A DNA stretch of 64,000 nucleotides, taken from positions 35,053 through 99,052 of the forward strand of contig SFGN01000008.1 of assembly GCA_004556565.1 (NCBI GenBank). Reading direction: 5' to 3'. The notes below the pieces were generated by a model that worked only from the letters and a program-made list of their open reading frames with translations, did not search any database and was not told where the DNA came from. The first letter of the stretch is position 1. Every line of letters begins with the position of its first letter. Below are positions 18,053 to 25,968 of this stretch, piece by piece. The DNA comes from Lachnospiraceae bacterium (GTDB lineage: Bacteria > Bacillota_A > Clostridia > Lachnospirales > Lachnospiraceae). The position numbers and the translations under genes are program-made.

Positions 18053-18629
18053 CGTTCCTATCTCTAAATTCCAATATCTTCGGTACTAACTTGTCTTCTT
18101 GATTTAATTCTTTGAGGTCTTGCACAGCTTGCAGCACAGACTCCACATTGACACCACTAATCTGTTTATCCATCCACTGATTTGCTTTGTCTAAAAGGGT
18201 CTCCATCAGCAAATCCACAGCATTCTTATGTTGTATATCCAGTAAATGTTTAATCTGCTCCTCAGCCGCATCAAACAGACTGCGTATATAATCCCGCACA
18301 TCTTCACTGCACGCTTGCCACAACTTGTTATAAAAATCCGTATACATCAGCCAATTCCAATGCCGGAAAATATGGTCTCCGTCTATCTTGATGTTAGTTA
18401 CAATGGCATTAACCACCGATAAGCGTTGAGCAAAAGTGCGCAATTCAGGATAGTACCTATCTGCTCCTACAACTATGGCAGTGATTTCATCCCCCATGCG
18501 CATACACTGTTCAGGCGAAAACACAGGATTAACCTCAATCGTCTCGCCTTCATACTCGAAAGTAAAAGGTTGCGACACTTTCGCCGCAACCCATTCATCT
18601 TGTTTCTTAAAGTTAATATTTTTTGACAT
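17994..18629 (-). CDS. Candidate tail assembly chaperone
   Basis: 211 residues from the ATG at 18629 (GAAAGGATTAAAA upstream). It is helical and acidic (DAAEEQIKHLLDIQHKN, ESVLQAVQDLKELNQEDK). It lies upstream of the tape measure gene and overlaps the next gene by 59 bases. Tail chaperone pairs in this position often use a programmed frameshift. I did not see a classical slippery heptamer in the overlap, so overlap by coupling is the simpler reading. Confidence 0.6.
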   Translation of the reverse strand: MSKNINFKKQDEWVAAKVSQPFTFEYEGETIEVNPVFSPEQCMRMGDEITAIVVGADRYYPELRTFAQRLSVVNAIVTNIKIDGDHIFRHWNWLMYTDFYNKLWQACSEDVRDYIRSLFDAAEEQIKHLLDIQHKNAVDLLMETLLDKANQWMDKQISGVNVESVLQAVQDLKELNQEDKLVPKILEFRDRNGGDNETVRGEVSGIPQEES

Positions 18630-18662
18630 TTTTAATCCTTTCATTCTTGTCCGTGTCGGGTA

Positions 18663-19886
18663 TTATAGCTTTTCGGTCAGTTCTGCAATATGAGAACGCC
18701 AAATATTTGGCAGGTCTACATATCCAAATAGCGGGTCGCCCTTAAATGCTTGAATGCACCGCCTCATGCCGTTGTTGCCCCCGGTAAACAGATAGCTGTC
18801 AGTTTGTGAAATAAAATCGCCGTCCACAAACACCTTTGCGCCAGACGATACACGACTGAGTATGATTTTAGCCATATCAACCGTGACATTCTCAAATTCG
18901 GTCAAGAATAATATTTCATTATCCTTAATCTCACTACCACGGCACGCCGCCAAATCCAGCAACCGAATCTTACCCTGCTGAATCAGCATTTCCACCTGCA
19001 TCCGATCACCAAACTTAGAGGTCAAGATATTGCCTAACGCACCCGATAACAGCTTATCATTGACAGTACCGGGCAAATAACCTAATGCCTGCACACCACG
19101 CACCGCCACAGGATTACTCGCTATAACCACACGATCATATTTGTAAGTGTCTACAAGGTGCATAGCGGCAGTCAGAGCCAACAAAGTCTTACCAGAACCC
19201 GTCTTACCAGATATAAAGGTGACAGTATTGTTCATCAGACTATCAATGGCGCACCGCTGGAACTCGTCTTTGGGCTTAATCTTGTCCCCCATAGATACCG
19301 AACGTAGTTGTTTATTGTACACCGGCACAAATTCTTCGCCCGTCCAACGGAAACACTCACGCACTTCCATGTCTATATCTGCATAACAGATTAAATATTC
19401 ATTTGTCAAACATCCAAAGCGATTATCATCCAGTTGGTTCAAGAACGTCGCATATTCCGATTCAGCCATCACAACTTGTTTATAACCTGTGTAGACCTCA
19501 TCATCCGCAACGCGCTCAAAGCTCTGCATATTCAACCCAAACACCTGTGTGCCTATTAAGCGCATACACAAGTCTTGGCTATATACAATCTCACATGATG
19601 TTAAACACGCACTGGCTAATATCAGATTGTCGTTGGACAACGGCATAAAGTGTTTGTCCACTTCGGCCCGCACAGCCGTATCATCCACAACAACCGTATA
19701 TTCTTCTTTACGTTCGTCGAGTAGCCGCACCAATTTACGCGCCTGATATTTTAGTTCGCCAGACTTGCTATCACTGGTTTTGATATGTTCCAGTTCTGCC
19801 GCCGTCACACTGGATATGAAGAAATGCTCATTAAATGCCTGCTCCTGAGCAATGAGCAAAGCAGAAGTATCATAAAAAGCACCCAT
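18663..19886 (-). CDS. phoH: PIN-PhoH ribonuclease/ATPase
   Basis: 407 residues. A PIN domain fills about residues 1-135, with acidic residues in FYDTSALL, AAELEHI and LSNDNLILASA suited to metal-dependent RNA cleavage. The PhoH ATPase follows, with Walker A GKTGSGKT near residue 228 and ASNPVAVRG. The Walker B region reads ILFLTEFENV where PhoH proteins normally have LDEAQN, so the Asp is lost while the Glu remains. PhoH2-type proteins couple RNA unwinding and cleavage. It is two bases from clpP inside the tail module, an unusual setting. The family is firm; whether the ATPase is fully active is uncertain. Confidence 0.88.
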   Translation of the reverse strand: MGAFYDTSALLIAQEQAFNEHFFISSVTAAELEHIKTSDSKSGELKYQARKLVRLLDERKEEYTVVVDDTAVRAEVDKHFMPLSNDNLILASACLTSCEIVYSQDLCMRLIGTQVFGLNMQSFERVADDEVYTGYKQVVMAESEYATFLNQLDDNRFGCLTNEYLICYADIDMEVRECFRWTGEEFVPVYNKQLRSVSMGDKIKPKDEFQRCAIDSLMNNTVTFISGKTGSGKTLLALTAAMHLVDTYKYDRVVIASNPVAVRGVQALGYLPGTVNDKLLSGALGNILTSKFGDRMQVEMLIQQGKIRLLDLAACRGSEIKDNEILFLTEFENVTVDMAKIILSRVSSGAKVFVDGDFISQTDSYLFTGGNNGMRRCIQAFKGDPLFGYVDLPNIWRSHIAELTEKL

Positions 19887-19887
19887 A

Positions 19888-20514
19888 CTACATTACCTTG
19901 GACAAATCATCCAGTATCTCATCTACAACACCTTTTTCAATCTGCTCTGCGGCATTTAAATACCAGTCTTTTGCTTTTTTCTTAGAAAATTCTTTCTTAT
20001 CAATGCGAGTGCGGTTCAGCACAAATTCCTGCATAACCTCTACACTCTTTTTATAGGTGTTCATATATGCCTCAGTCTGCTCATACGTGCCAGACAAGCC
20101 CGACAAACTGCCTGTATGTATAAGCGCCTGCGAACGAGGCAGACAATACCTCTTATGCCCCGCCAGCAGAATCAACAGACCAGCCGACATAGAAATACCA
20201 GCATTGATGGTTATAATGGGCGTTTGACTGAGCGCACAAATATCCAAGAAGCTGAAAGTGCTATCCAAGTCTCCACCATAAGAAAATACCCAAATCACAA
20301 TCGGCTTGCGTTGCTCAACAGGCACGCCATTGTCCTGCCGATTGATGGCTATAATATTCCGCGCCAACTCTAACAAGGTCTCGTCTATGTCATAATCTAT
20401 CCAGAAACACCGATGATTGATAGCATTGTCATAATACGTTACCAATGCAGGGTCAGGGAGCTGCAAATTTTCCAGAGGGGAGGGGAGTGCTACTTTGACT
20501 TCGTTATCTGCCAT
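19888..20514 (-). CDS. clpP: ClpP-type serine protease
   Basis: 208 residues. The ClpP fold is visible: VIWVFSYGGDLDSTFSFLDI, the nucleophile Ser in ISMSAGLLIL, and the catalytic His in QALIHTGSLSG. Acidic residues after the KKSVEVMQEF helix can supply the third member. Length matches the family. In many phages ClpP-like proteins mature the prohead. Here a separate HK97-type protease-scaffold gene is present at 27.5-29.0 kb, so this one may act elsewhere. It lies between RuvC and PIN-PhoH genes. Catalysis is likely; the substrate is unknown. Confidence 0.88.
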   Translation of the reverse strand: MADNEVKVALPSPLENLQLPDPALVTYYDNAINHRCFWIDYDIDETLLELARNIIAINRQDNGVPVEQRKPIVIWVFSYGGDLDSTFSFLDICALSQTPIITINAGISMSAGLLILLAGHKRYCLPRSQALIHTGSLSGLSGTYEQTEAYMNTYKKSVEVMQEFVLNRTRIDKKEFSKKKAKDWYLNAAEQIEKGVVDEILDDLSKVM

Positions 20515-20532
20515 AAATGAAGGAAAACTCCT

Positions 20533-21009
20533 TTACTTTGTATTTGCGAGTTGGGAATACATTGCCACACCAATACAAATGGCTTCACATTCATCCTCGG
20601 TAGCGACAATACCAAACCGTTCTCGCACATAATTGACGCTTTGTTCTTTTAGCTGTTCTCGTTTGACCTTTGGCCCTTGTGCATAACCCAGCACACAACG
20701 CCACTCCACCGGCATAGGACTTACTATCGGTATGCAATGGCAATATGCCCAGCCAATGAGCATACCGCGTAAACCACTCAGCATAATCATAGTTTTATCG
20801 TTGGCCTGTTTTTGTACGCCCTCCACAGCAATGTAGTCGGGTTTGTACTGTTCAAATAGGGCCGCAATAGCCAAAAACATTTCCTTAGTGCGATGGTCAG
20901 GGTCTTTATCCTTAGAGAGATCAATTGCCTCATAATGTATTGGCACGCCATCATCCAACACAGCAACACCAGACACATTAGAAGCCTGATCGGTAGCTAT
21001 CAATCGCAT
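20533..21009 (-). CDS. ruvC: RuvC-like Holliday junction resolvase
   Basis: 158 residues. The RNase H-fold acidic residues are in place: Asp in LIATDQASNVSG, Glu in YIAVEGVQKQANDK, and a closing pair in ATEDECEAICIGVA. This matches the phage RuvC family, which resolves branched DNA before packaging. The start ATG at 21009 overlaps the upstream stop. It lies in the non-structural insert with clpP and PIN-PhoH. Confidence 0.85.
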   Translation of the reverse strand: MRLIATDQASNVSGVAVLDDGVPIHYEAIDLSKDKDPDHRTKEMFLAIAALFEQYKPDYIAVEGVQKQANDKTMIMLSGLRGMLIGWAYCHCIPIVSPMPVEWRCVLGYAQGPKVKREQLKEQSVNYVRERFGIVATEDECEAICIGVAMYSQLANTK

Positions 21010-21248
21010 GAAGCACCACCTGCTATATGCGGCACAGATAGCTCATGGTTTTTCCATTTACGAAAAAGCTCTTTGGTGTCAGCCTTACGGAACACATAAA
21101 TAAGTTTGTTATCATACCCCAGAAATACATCATACAAATGCAAAGTGGGGTCATTTACCAGATACGCTACAACCTGATTTCTATTAACCAAGAACACCAT
21201 GTCAGCGTCATCGTATGGTATGCCGCCACAGGCAGGCATCGTCAACAT
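21000..21248 (-). CDS. Hypothetical protein
   Basis: 82 residues; starts at ATG 21248 after GAAAGGATG. It has mixed beta content (MVFLVNRNQVVAYLVNDP) and a Cys near each end. The stop overlaps the RuvC start, so the two are coupled. It is the first gene after two strong hairpins and may open a sub-operon. No family was recognised. Confidence 0.7.
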   Translation of the reverse strand: MLTMPACGGIPYDDADMVFLVNRNQVVAYLVNDPTLHLYDVFLGYDNKLIYVFRKADTKELFRKWKNHELSVPHIAGGASCD

Positions 21249-21272
21249 TTTGTTTCATCCTTTCATGCGAGT

Positions 21273-21307
21273 AAAAAATAGGGAAGCACAGTGAATGTAC
21301 TTCCCTA
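21273..21307 (-). terminator. Intrinsic terminator before the RuvC-ClpP-PhoH block
   Basis: On the minus strand TAGGGAAG (21307-21300) pairs perfectly with CTTCCCTA (21286-21279) across a 13-base loop and is followed directly by TTTTTTAC. This is a standard Rho-independent terminator and should separate tail-module transcripts from the next block. Confidence 0.85.
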
Positions 21308-21337
21308 TAAGAAAAAACATACATTCAAAGCGCCACA

Positions 21338-21412
21338 CCATTGCCCTTTTTCCATTACCACGTCATTACAGTGATAATCGAAAAAGAGCAATGGCGGTCA
21401 ATCCATTGCTCT
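21338..21412 (-). promoter_or_regulatory. Mutually exclusive hairpins, terminator/antiterminator-like
   Basis: In transcript order, segment A (AGAGCAATGG, 21412-21403) can pair perfectly with B (CCATTGCTCT, 21394-21385). The A-B stem is followed by TTTTTC, so it forms an intrinsic terminator. B can instead pair with C (GAAAAAGGGCAATGG, 21352-21338) as part of a longer stem that continues inwards (ATTATCAC with GTGGTAAT). The longer stem covers about 22 base pairs with one C-A mismatch and an opposed single-base pair position. The two pairings exclude each other, as in attenuators. The element lies just after the stop at 21419. Confidence 0.7.
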
Positions 21413-21418
21413 AACATC

Positions 21419-21730
21419 TTAACGCCTACGCTTTTTCTCCTTGCGGCTGACAGCTTGCGGTGTTAATTTGTCATTAGTTTGTTTTAATAGCGGTGCAACA
21501 CACTTGTCCAACCCAATAACCGCAGTCGCAGTCGCAGGGTCTATGCCAAGAACGTCAAACATTTGCCGCGCCTCATCCACGGTAATATTACCAGCATGTA
21601 AGTCCAGCGCAATAATCTTCGCCTGATAATGCTCAGAGCAACAAGCAGAAGCACGCCAAGAACCCAATTTCACCGAATCGACGCAAGCGTCATAAGCAGT
21701 GCCGCACCACTGACATTCCAGCTTCGGCAT
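21419..21730 (-). CDS. Small zinc-finger-like protein
   Basis: 103 residues. An N-terminal Cys set (CQWCG, then CCSEH) could bind one zinc ion. A helical middle contains VDEARQMFDVLGIDP, and the tail is very basic (SRKEKKRRR). It overlaps the major tail protein stop by one base. The mix of zinc knuckle and basic tail suggests nucleic acid binding, although the neighbours are structural. Confidence 0.65.
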   Translation of the reverse strand: MPKLECQWCGTAYDACVDSVKLGSWRASACCSEHYQAKIIALDLHAGNITVDEARQMFDVLGIDPATATAVIGLDKCVAPLLKQTNDKLTPQAVSRKEKKRRR

Positions 21731-22554
21731 TACGCTACATCGGGGATGACGAAGGTAAGCAGGTTCTTCTCCTCAGCGCAATAAGCAGGCATCGCCTTAA
21801 TAGTGAAGGGGTGCTTGCCATCGGTGGTCAGAGAGACATCTACGTTACCATCTACCTGAGCGTTATCGCATACAGCATAACCATAATACATGATTTCCTT
21901 ATTGCAGATGTCACGGAACAGGCACTCTATCATCAGACGGCCAGACTTAGCGGAGACCTCGGCATTGTCAACAACGCGAGAAGCTTTATTAGTCTCATTG
22001 GCCTCGTACTCATAGGCGATAAGGAATATATCGCCATCCTGAGAGCCAGTAGGAGGGGTGAAGGTGGTCTTATTGCCAGTAGTAGCCATGCTGAACTTAT
22101 CCGCAGTAGCAGTATCAGCAACGTACTCATACTTCTTAGCGATAGAACCGTCCTTATTCAGCTTATAAGCATACTTGGCTATACCAGTACCCAGACTGCC
22201 GGTGGCTATCTCATGCTTCAGCTCGTGCGTTGTCGCATCAGCCTTGTAGGTATAAGTCTCAAAACAAGGCACAGCGAACTTAACGGTGGCAGAAGAATCC
22301 TCAACACCGCTACCCCACTGAGCGCCAAGCAGAGCCATATCAAAGAAGGACGCATTACCGGCAATCTCCATGTTCTTAGCCTTTTCGATGGTCATAATAA
22401 CATTCTGCATAGCGTCCAGAACTTCATTGTTATCAACGGTGGCGTTCATGCTGACATCTTCAATCTGAGTCAGATTGAACAGAACAGCATCATCTGCACC
22501 GTCAAAGAAAAGCACTCGACGGATTTTATCAATAACGAAACTCGACTTGTTCAT
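21730..22554 (-). CDS. Major tail tube protein
   Basis: 274 residues. It starts SFVIDKIRRVLFFDGADDAV and contains IEDVSMNATVDNNEVLDAMQ, a layout typical of siphophage tube proteins of Bacillota phages, with a long inserted loop in the middle (residues about 105-200). It comes after the tail terminator region and before the chaperones and tape measure, the usual position. It should polymerise into the tail tube. Confidence 0.8.
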   Translation of the reverse strand: MNKSSFVIDKIRRVLFFDGADDAVLFNLTQIEDVSMNATVDNNEVLDAMQNVIMTIEKAKNMEIAGNASFFDMALLGAQWGSGVEDSSATVKFAVPCFETYTYKADATTHELKHEIATGSLGTGIAKYAYKLNKDGSIAKKYEYVADTATADKFSMATTGNKTTFTPPTGSQDGDIFLIAYEYEANETNKASRVVDNAEVSAKSGRLMIECLFRDICNKEIMYYGYAVCDNAQVDGNVDVSLTTDGKHPFTIKAMPAYCAEEKNLLTFVIPDVA

Positions 22555-22570
22555 TATATTCTCCTTTTAT

Positions 22571-23302
22571 TTATGTTTTAGGAAACTCACCCAGCCAGTT
22601 CAGATACTTTTTGTCTATTTTTGTGCTGTCCATAAACGGATTACTGTACATACCAGACAATAGCGATTGAGCAGAATTGATAAGCTGAATACGCTGTACA
22701 GCATCATAAAACTGGTAAATGGTGAGTTGCTGAACTGTTTGATGGTCGTATTTAAAACCTGCGCTGTTTACCATGGCAGAAATTAACGACACAAATGGCG
22801 ACCGATAGGGCTTACGTGCTGCGGCCTCACGGTCTTCCCTGTCCCAATCAATAAGCACCTGTTTGGTGCGCTCATTACCCGGCTTTTCTCTCTGCTTTTG
22901 CATCATGTGAGAAGCTGCTAAAAACTCAAACATCATACGGTGGATATTCCAATCAATCACCGTACCGTCTGGCCCGACTAAGCACATCTCGCCAACAGCA
23001 TTAGTGTCAGGAGTTAAAGCAGACAGGTTCAAATCTCCAAATAGAATAGAAGTTTTATCGGGAGTTAGAAAACGGTAAAAGGCGACAAAGACTTCAAAAT
23101 CTGTCACTTTGGTATAGTCAACGCCCATATCCCAAAGCACTGATTTCATATCGGACGGATACGCAGTCAACAAAGATACCATAGATAAGTAGTCGCGTTC
23201 ACCATAATCAATAATCTCACGCAATGTGGGCTGGCGTATCGTAATATGCTCATTCAGCACATACGGGTCGCCCATAAACATCTTAATCGTATCTAAAGGC
23301 AT
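22571..23302 (-). CDS. Conserved phage protein upstream of the major tail gene
   Basis: 243 residues from ATG 23302 (GGGAG upstream), overlapping the tail terminator gene by 20 bases. The pattern YVLNEHITIRQPTLREIIDY followed by GERDYLSMVSLL is recurrent in phages of gut Clostridia at this place. The C-terminal half has helices with KYDHQTVQQLTIYQFYDAVQ. I know no experimentally defined role. It may be a tail chaperone or neck factor. Confidence 0.65.
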   Translation of the reverse strand: MPLDTIKMFMGDPYVLNEHITIRQPTLREIIDYGERDYLSMVSLLTAYPSDMKSVLWDMGVDYTKVTDFEVFVAFYRFLTPDKTSILFGDLNLSALTPDTNAVGEMCLVGPDGTVIDWNIHRMMFEFLAASHMMQKQREKPGNERTKQVLIDWDREDREAAARKPYRSPFVSLISAMVNSAGFKYDHQTVQQLTIYQFYDAVQRIQLINSAQSLLSGMYSNPFMDSTKIDKKYLNWLGEFPKT

Positions 23303-23786
23303 TAAGGGTTTCTCCCAGATTATTGTAATTCCCCACACGATACCGCAGAATACGCAACCTATAACCATCCATTGGCTCTTTGCAAGCCCCCGGAATACGC
23401 CTAACTTCACCTATGCCCAATGACAGATTATTGTTTACCAGCCTATCTATGGCCGCCGCAATAGCGTCACGCCGCACGCCGCCGTCCATTACCATCAACA
23501 CAGTCGGCACAAAAATCAAAATATCAACCTCATACCTCGCCACCGCGTTATTGATAATTTTATCGTCATATACTTCAATACCCACATGGCACTCAGCTTG
23601 CTCGGTTGACCCCGGCATAAAATCATACGGGTGTATCTGGTTAGTCAACTTAGAAGTCTGAATCAAATCAACGGCAGGCAACGGTTTACCGGTCGTGTTA
23701 GAGATTAAGTCTACACACTCACGGTCATGGACTATGAGATTGATAATCTTTTTTTTAATATCGGTATACTCAGAAAGGTTCGGCAT
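23283..23786 (-). CDS. Tail terminator/completion protein
   Basis: 167 residues from ATG 23786, which overlaps the upstream stop (TAATG). It has an alpha/beta pattern with strands VARYEVDILIFVPTVLM and RRIPGACKEPMDGYRLRIL, resembling gpU-like tail terminators. It lies after the head-closure gene and before the tube. Assignment rests mainly on position and general fold appearance. Confidence 0.6.
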   Translation of the reverse strand: MPNLSEYTDIKKKIINLIVHDRECVDLISNTTGKPLPAVDLIQTSKLTNQIHPYDFMPGSTEQAECHVGIEVYDDKIINNAVARYEVDILIFVPTVLMVMDGGVRRDAIAAAIDRLVNNNLSLGIGEVRRIPGACKEPMDGYRLRILRYRVGNYNNLGETLNAFRYD

Positions 23787-24505
23787 TAAATCCACCCACC
23801 TCCCGGCTTATCTGTAGTGTCGTCCTCGGGAGCTATATAATCACAAATCATAAGCTCAACATTGTCTTTCGGAGAGTCTAATGATTCCAACATCTTGAGT
23901 TCAAGATACCGACCTCGGCCAAACGCACCATCCACACTGTCATTAGCAGTCACTACGTAGCACCGAAGATGTTTACTGCCATCCGGGTAATACAACACTT
24001 CGGTCGCAAGTCGTTTATCACGTTGCAAGCATCTGGTTTCCTCGTTGTAAGGTAGCCACACCTTAAACTGCTGGGCACCTACGTTACCGGTACTGGTGCC
24101 ATGAGTAGTGGTAGAATAAACGCCAGAGTCAAACACGCACCATGCATTGTGGATCTCGCTGGTGCCAAGCTGGAACTGAAGGTTAAGGTTGCATTGTTTG
24201 ATAAACCCCTTGAGGGTCACATCGTCCGTGTTACTGAGCTTTGTACAAAGCCAGATATAGCCATTCAGCTCAATTAGGTCGCCAATCATAATGTCAGAAT
24301 CATACGGCGCATTGAACCACTTTTCCTCCGGTGCATCAGAAGCCTTGATTAGCATACCAACCTTAACACCGCGCACAGTAGCGATCATCCACGCAGGATT
24401 AAGCGGCGCATCCAGCATAAAATCGGCACGAGCCTCAGCCACAGCCGCATCACGATCAGTGTGATGTTCGCCATAATACCGCTTGTGCAAACCCCAATTA
24501 ATCAT
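23786..24505 (-). CDS. Head closure or neck protein
   Basis: 239 residues from ATG 24505 inside the end of the previous gene. It starts INWGLHKRYYGEHHTDRDAA and contains DIMIGDLIELNGYIWLCTKL, a short beta core of the kind seen in head-closure proteins (stopper). Ends PEDDTTDKPGGGWI. The position between connector genes and the tail terminator supports a neck role. Confidence 0.55.
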   Translation of the reverse strand: MINWGLHKRYYGEHHTDRDAAVAEARADFMLDAPLNPAWMIATVRGVKVGMLIKASDAPEEKWFNAPYDSDIMIGDLIELNGYIWLCTKLSNTDDVTLKGFIKQCNLNLQFQLGTSEIHNAWCVFDSGVYSTTTHGTSTGNVGAQQFKVWLPYNEETRCLQRDKRLATEVLYYPDGSKHLRCYVVTANDSVDGAFGRGRYLELKMLESLDSPKDNVELMICDYIAPEDDTTDKPGGGWI

Positions 24506-24806
24506 GACTATCACCGCCGTATCTATGCTTAATATGGTCGAGCAGATTTAGCATCTTAAACGTCTCGCGCTTAACGACAGCCACATCTGCCGCATCGTCC
24601 AGTCCGTTTATGGTGTTAACGATAGTGATATAGTCCGCATCATCACTCAGAGCAGGGAAGGTGAGACATGCCCCCTGCAACTCCAAGGACAATGTGCAGA
24701 GATAACATTCCAGATAAACAGTCTCGCCCGCAAGCTGTTGCTCTCGCATAGGCAAGATTTTGTAAATTCGCCCCGTCAGTAATTTCAGAAAAACACCTAT
24801 AGACAT
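24498..24806 (-). CDS. Head-tail connector component
   Basis: 102 residues from ATG 24806 behind GGGAGGTGTGT. Mostly beta, then helices (YITIVNTINGLDDAADVAVV). It lies between the connector gene (24817-25251) and the neck gene, overlapping the latter by eight bases. It is probably a small connector or closure protein. No diagnostic motif was found. Confidence 0.55.
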   Translation of the reverse strand: MSIGVFLKLLTGRIYKILPMREQQLAGETVYLECYLCTLSLELQGACLTFPALSDDADYITIVNTINGLDDAADVAVVKRETFKMLNLLDHIKHRYGGDSHD

Positions 24807-24816
24807 ACACACCTCC

Positions 24817-25251
24817 CTACATATGCAAGGAAGAGATGTCGCCGTTATGGTAGGTGTAAGACATCATGCGGTTACGGAATTTACGATTGAGCGCGTCCAA
24901 CATATCGTTCATGGACGCAAGTAGATTACCGCGAGAATGGTAGGTGTAATCCTTAGATGACATCCTATCCCGCAGGTTATCTTGATAACGAACACGGTGT
25001 TCAGTCCATCCGACAGCCATGCCCAAGGCGAGGATGTCCACCTCTATGTCGGTCAGGTCGTCCTTGAACTCGCCGTATTCCTCATCCCTATCCAATAAAT
25101 CATGTTTACAATAGGGAGCAAAGTTAGCTACCGCTTGCATCATATATCCATGCAACACAGCCTCGGCTTCCGCCTCAATGAGACAGAATAAGTCACTGTC
25201 ACGGAAATAAAACAACGCGGCATTATACACTGTTGAGTACGGCGTTGCCAT
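24817..25251 (-). CDS. Head-tail connector (adaptor) protein
   Basis: 144 residues, almost all helical, with acidic surfaces (LLDRDEEYGEFKDDLTDIEV, MAVGWTEHRVRYQDNLRDRM). This is the usual look of gp6/gp15-type adaptors that dock on the portal ring. It lies two genes after the capsid gene, the expected place. Fold-level call without a sequence signature. Confidence 0.65.
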   Translation of the reverse strand: MATPYSTVYNAALFYFRDSDLFCLIEAEAEAVLHGYMMQAVANFAPYCKHDLLDRDEEYGEFKDDLTDIEVDILALGMAVGWTEHRVRYQDNLRDRMSSKDYTYHSRGNLLASMNDMLDALNRKFRNRMMSYTYHNGDISSLHM

Positions 25252-25262
25252 TATTATGTCAC

Positions 25263-25910
25263 CTACATCTCAAAATCAACGTTCAGAGCTTTTTCGAGAG
25301 CACGTATAGCCCGCATGGAATCCAACTTACCTTCTTGGATAAGCTCTTGTGCCCGACGAGCAAGCTGCACCTTTTGTGATACGCCAAGCTTATTAACAAC
25401 TGCCACAATCTCCTCAGCAGACTTATTCAACAGACTGTCAAAATTACTGATAGAGACATTGGCAGTATAAAACTTCTTAGCATCTAACCATTCAAGTACA
25501 TTCTCATCATCGATTTCCCACCAGCCATTAGTGAAGAAAGCGGGTTGTGTATTACGGGCATTTTCCAACATATCCAGGGTCAAACGCTGCGTCTGACCAT
25601 ATTCACCCCACTCATACACACGATTGGTCAAAGAATCTTTATAAATCAGCGTGCCATACACCGCGCTACGCACAGGGATACGGGCTGATAGGTCAGGCTC
25701 CCAAACCTTGTCAGAAACATGGGCAGGGGAGAGGACTTCCGTTGTAGCATCATTCTTGTTTTGTTCTACGGAGTTTTCTACGGATTCCACCACTTTTTCC
25801 AGCGACTTTGGTGGAGTTTTTGACACTTTTTCCGCAGTTTTAGGGGCAGTGGGCTTAGTGTTTCCACTTTTACTTGTGCTCTTACTGGTACTCTTAGTTG
25901 TATTCGCCAT
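25263..25910 (-). CDS. Head-region protein with Lys/Ser/Thr-rich N-terminus
   Basis: 215 residues. The first 50 residues are low complexity (NTTKSTSKSTSKSGNTK, PKTAEKVSKTPPKSLEKV). A compact domain follows (SAVYGTLIYKDSLTNRVYEW, FTNGWWEIDDENVLEWLDAK) and then a helical end (VQLARRAQELIQEGKLDSMR). It sits between capsid and adaptor. It could be a head-tail linker or a decoration protein with a disordered arm. No family was recognised. Confidence 0.65.
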   Translation of the reverse strand: MANTTKSTSKSTSKSGNTKPTAPKTAEKVSKTPPKSLEKVVESVENSVEQNKNDATTEVLSPAHVSDKVWEPDLSARIPVRSAVYGTLIYKDSLTNRVYEWGEYGQTQRLTLDMLENARNTQPAFFTNGWWEIDDENVLEWLDAKKFYTANVSISNFDSLLNKSAEEIVAVVNKLGVSQKVQLARRAQELIQEGKLDSMRAIRALEKALNVDFEM

Positions 25911-25924
25911 TACTATATCCTTTC

Positions 25925-25953
25925 ATTCAAAAGGGCTACCCGAAGGGTAGCCC
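25925..25953 (-). terminator. Terminator after the capsid gene
   Basis: GGGCTACCC and GGGTAGCCC (25953-25945 with 25941-25933 on the minus strand) form a perfect 9-bp stem with a three-base loop, followed by TTTTGAAT. It lies 16 bases after the capsid stop. A partial terminator here is common and raises capsid mRNA relative to the connector genes. Confidence 0.85.
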
Positions 25954-25968
25954 GTATGTCTATCTCGA

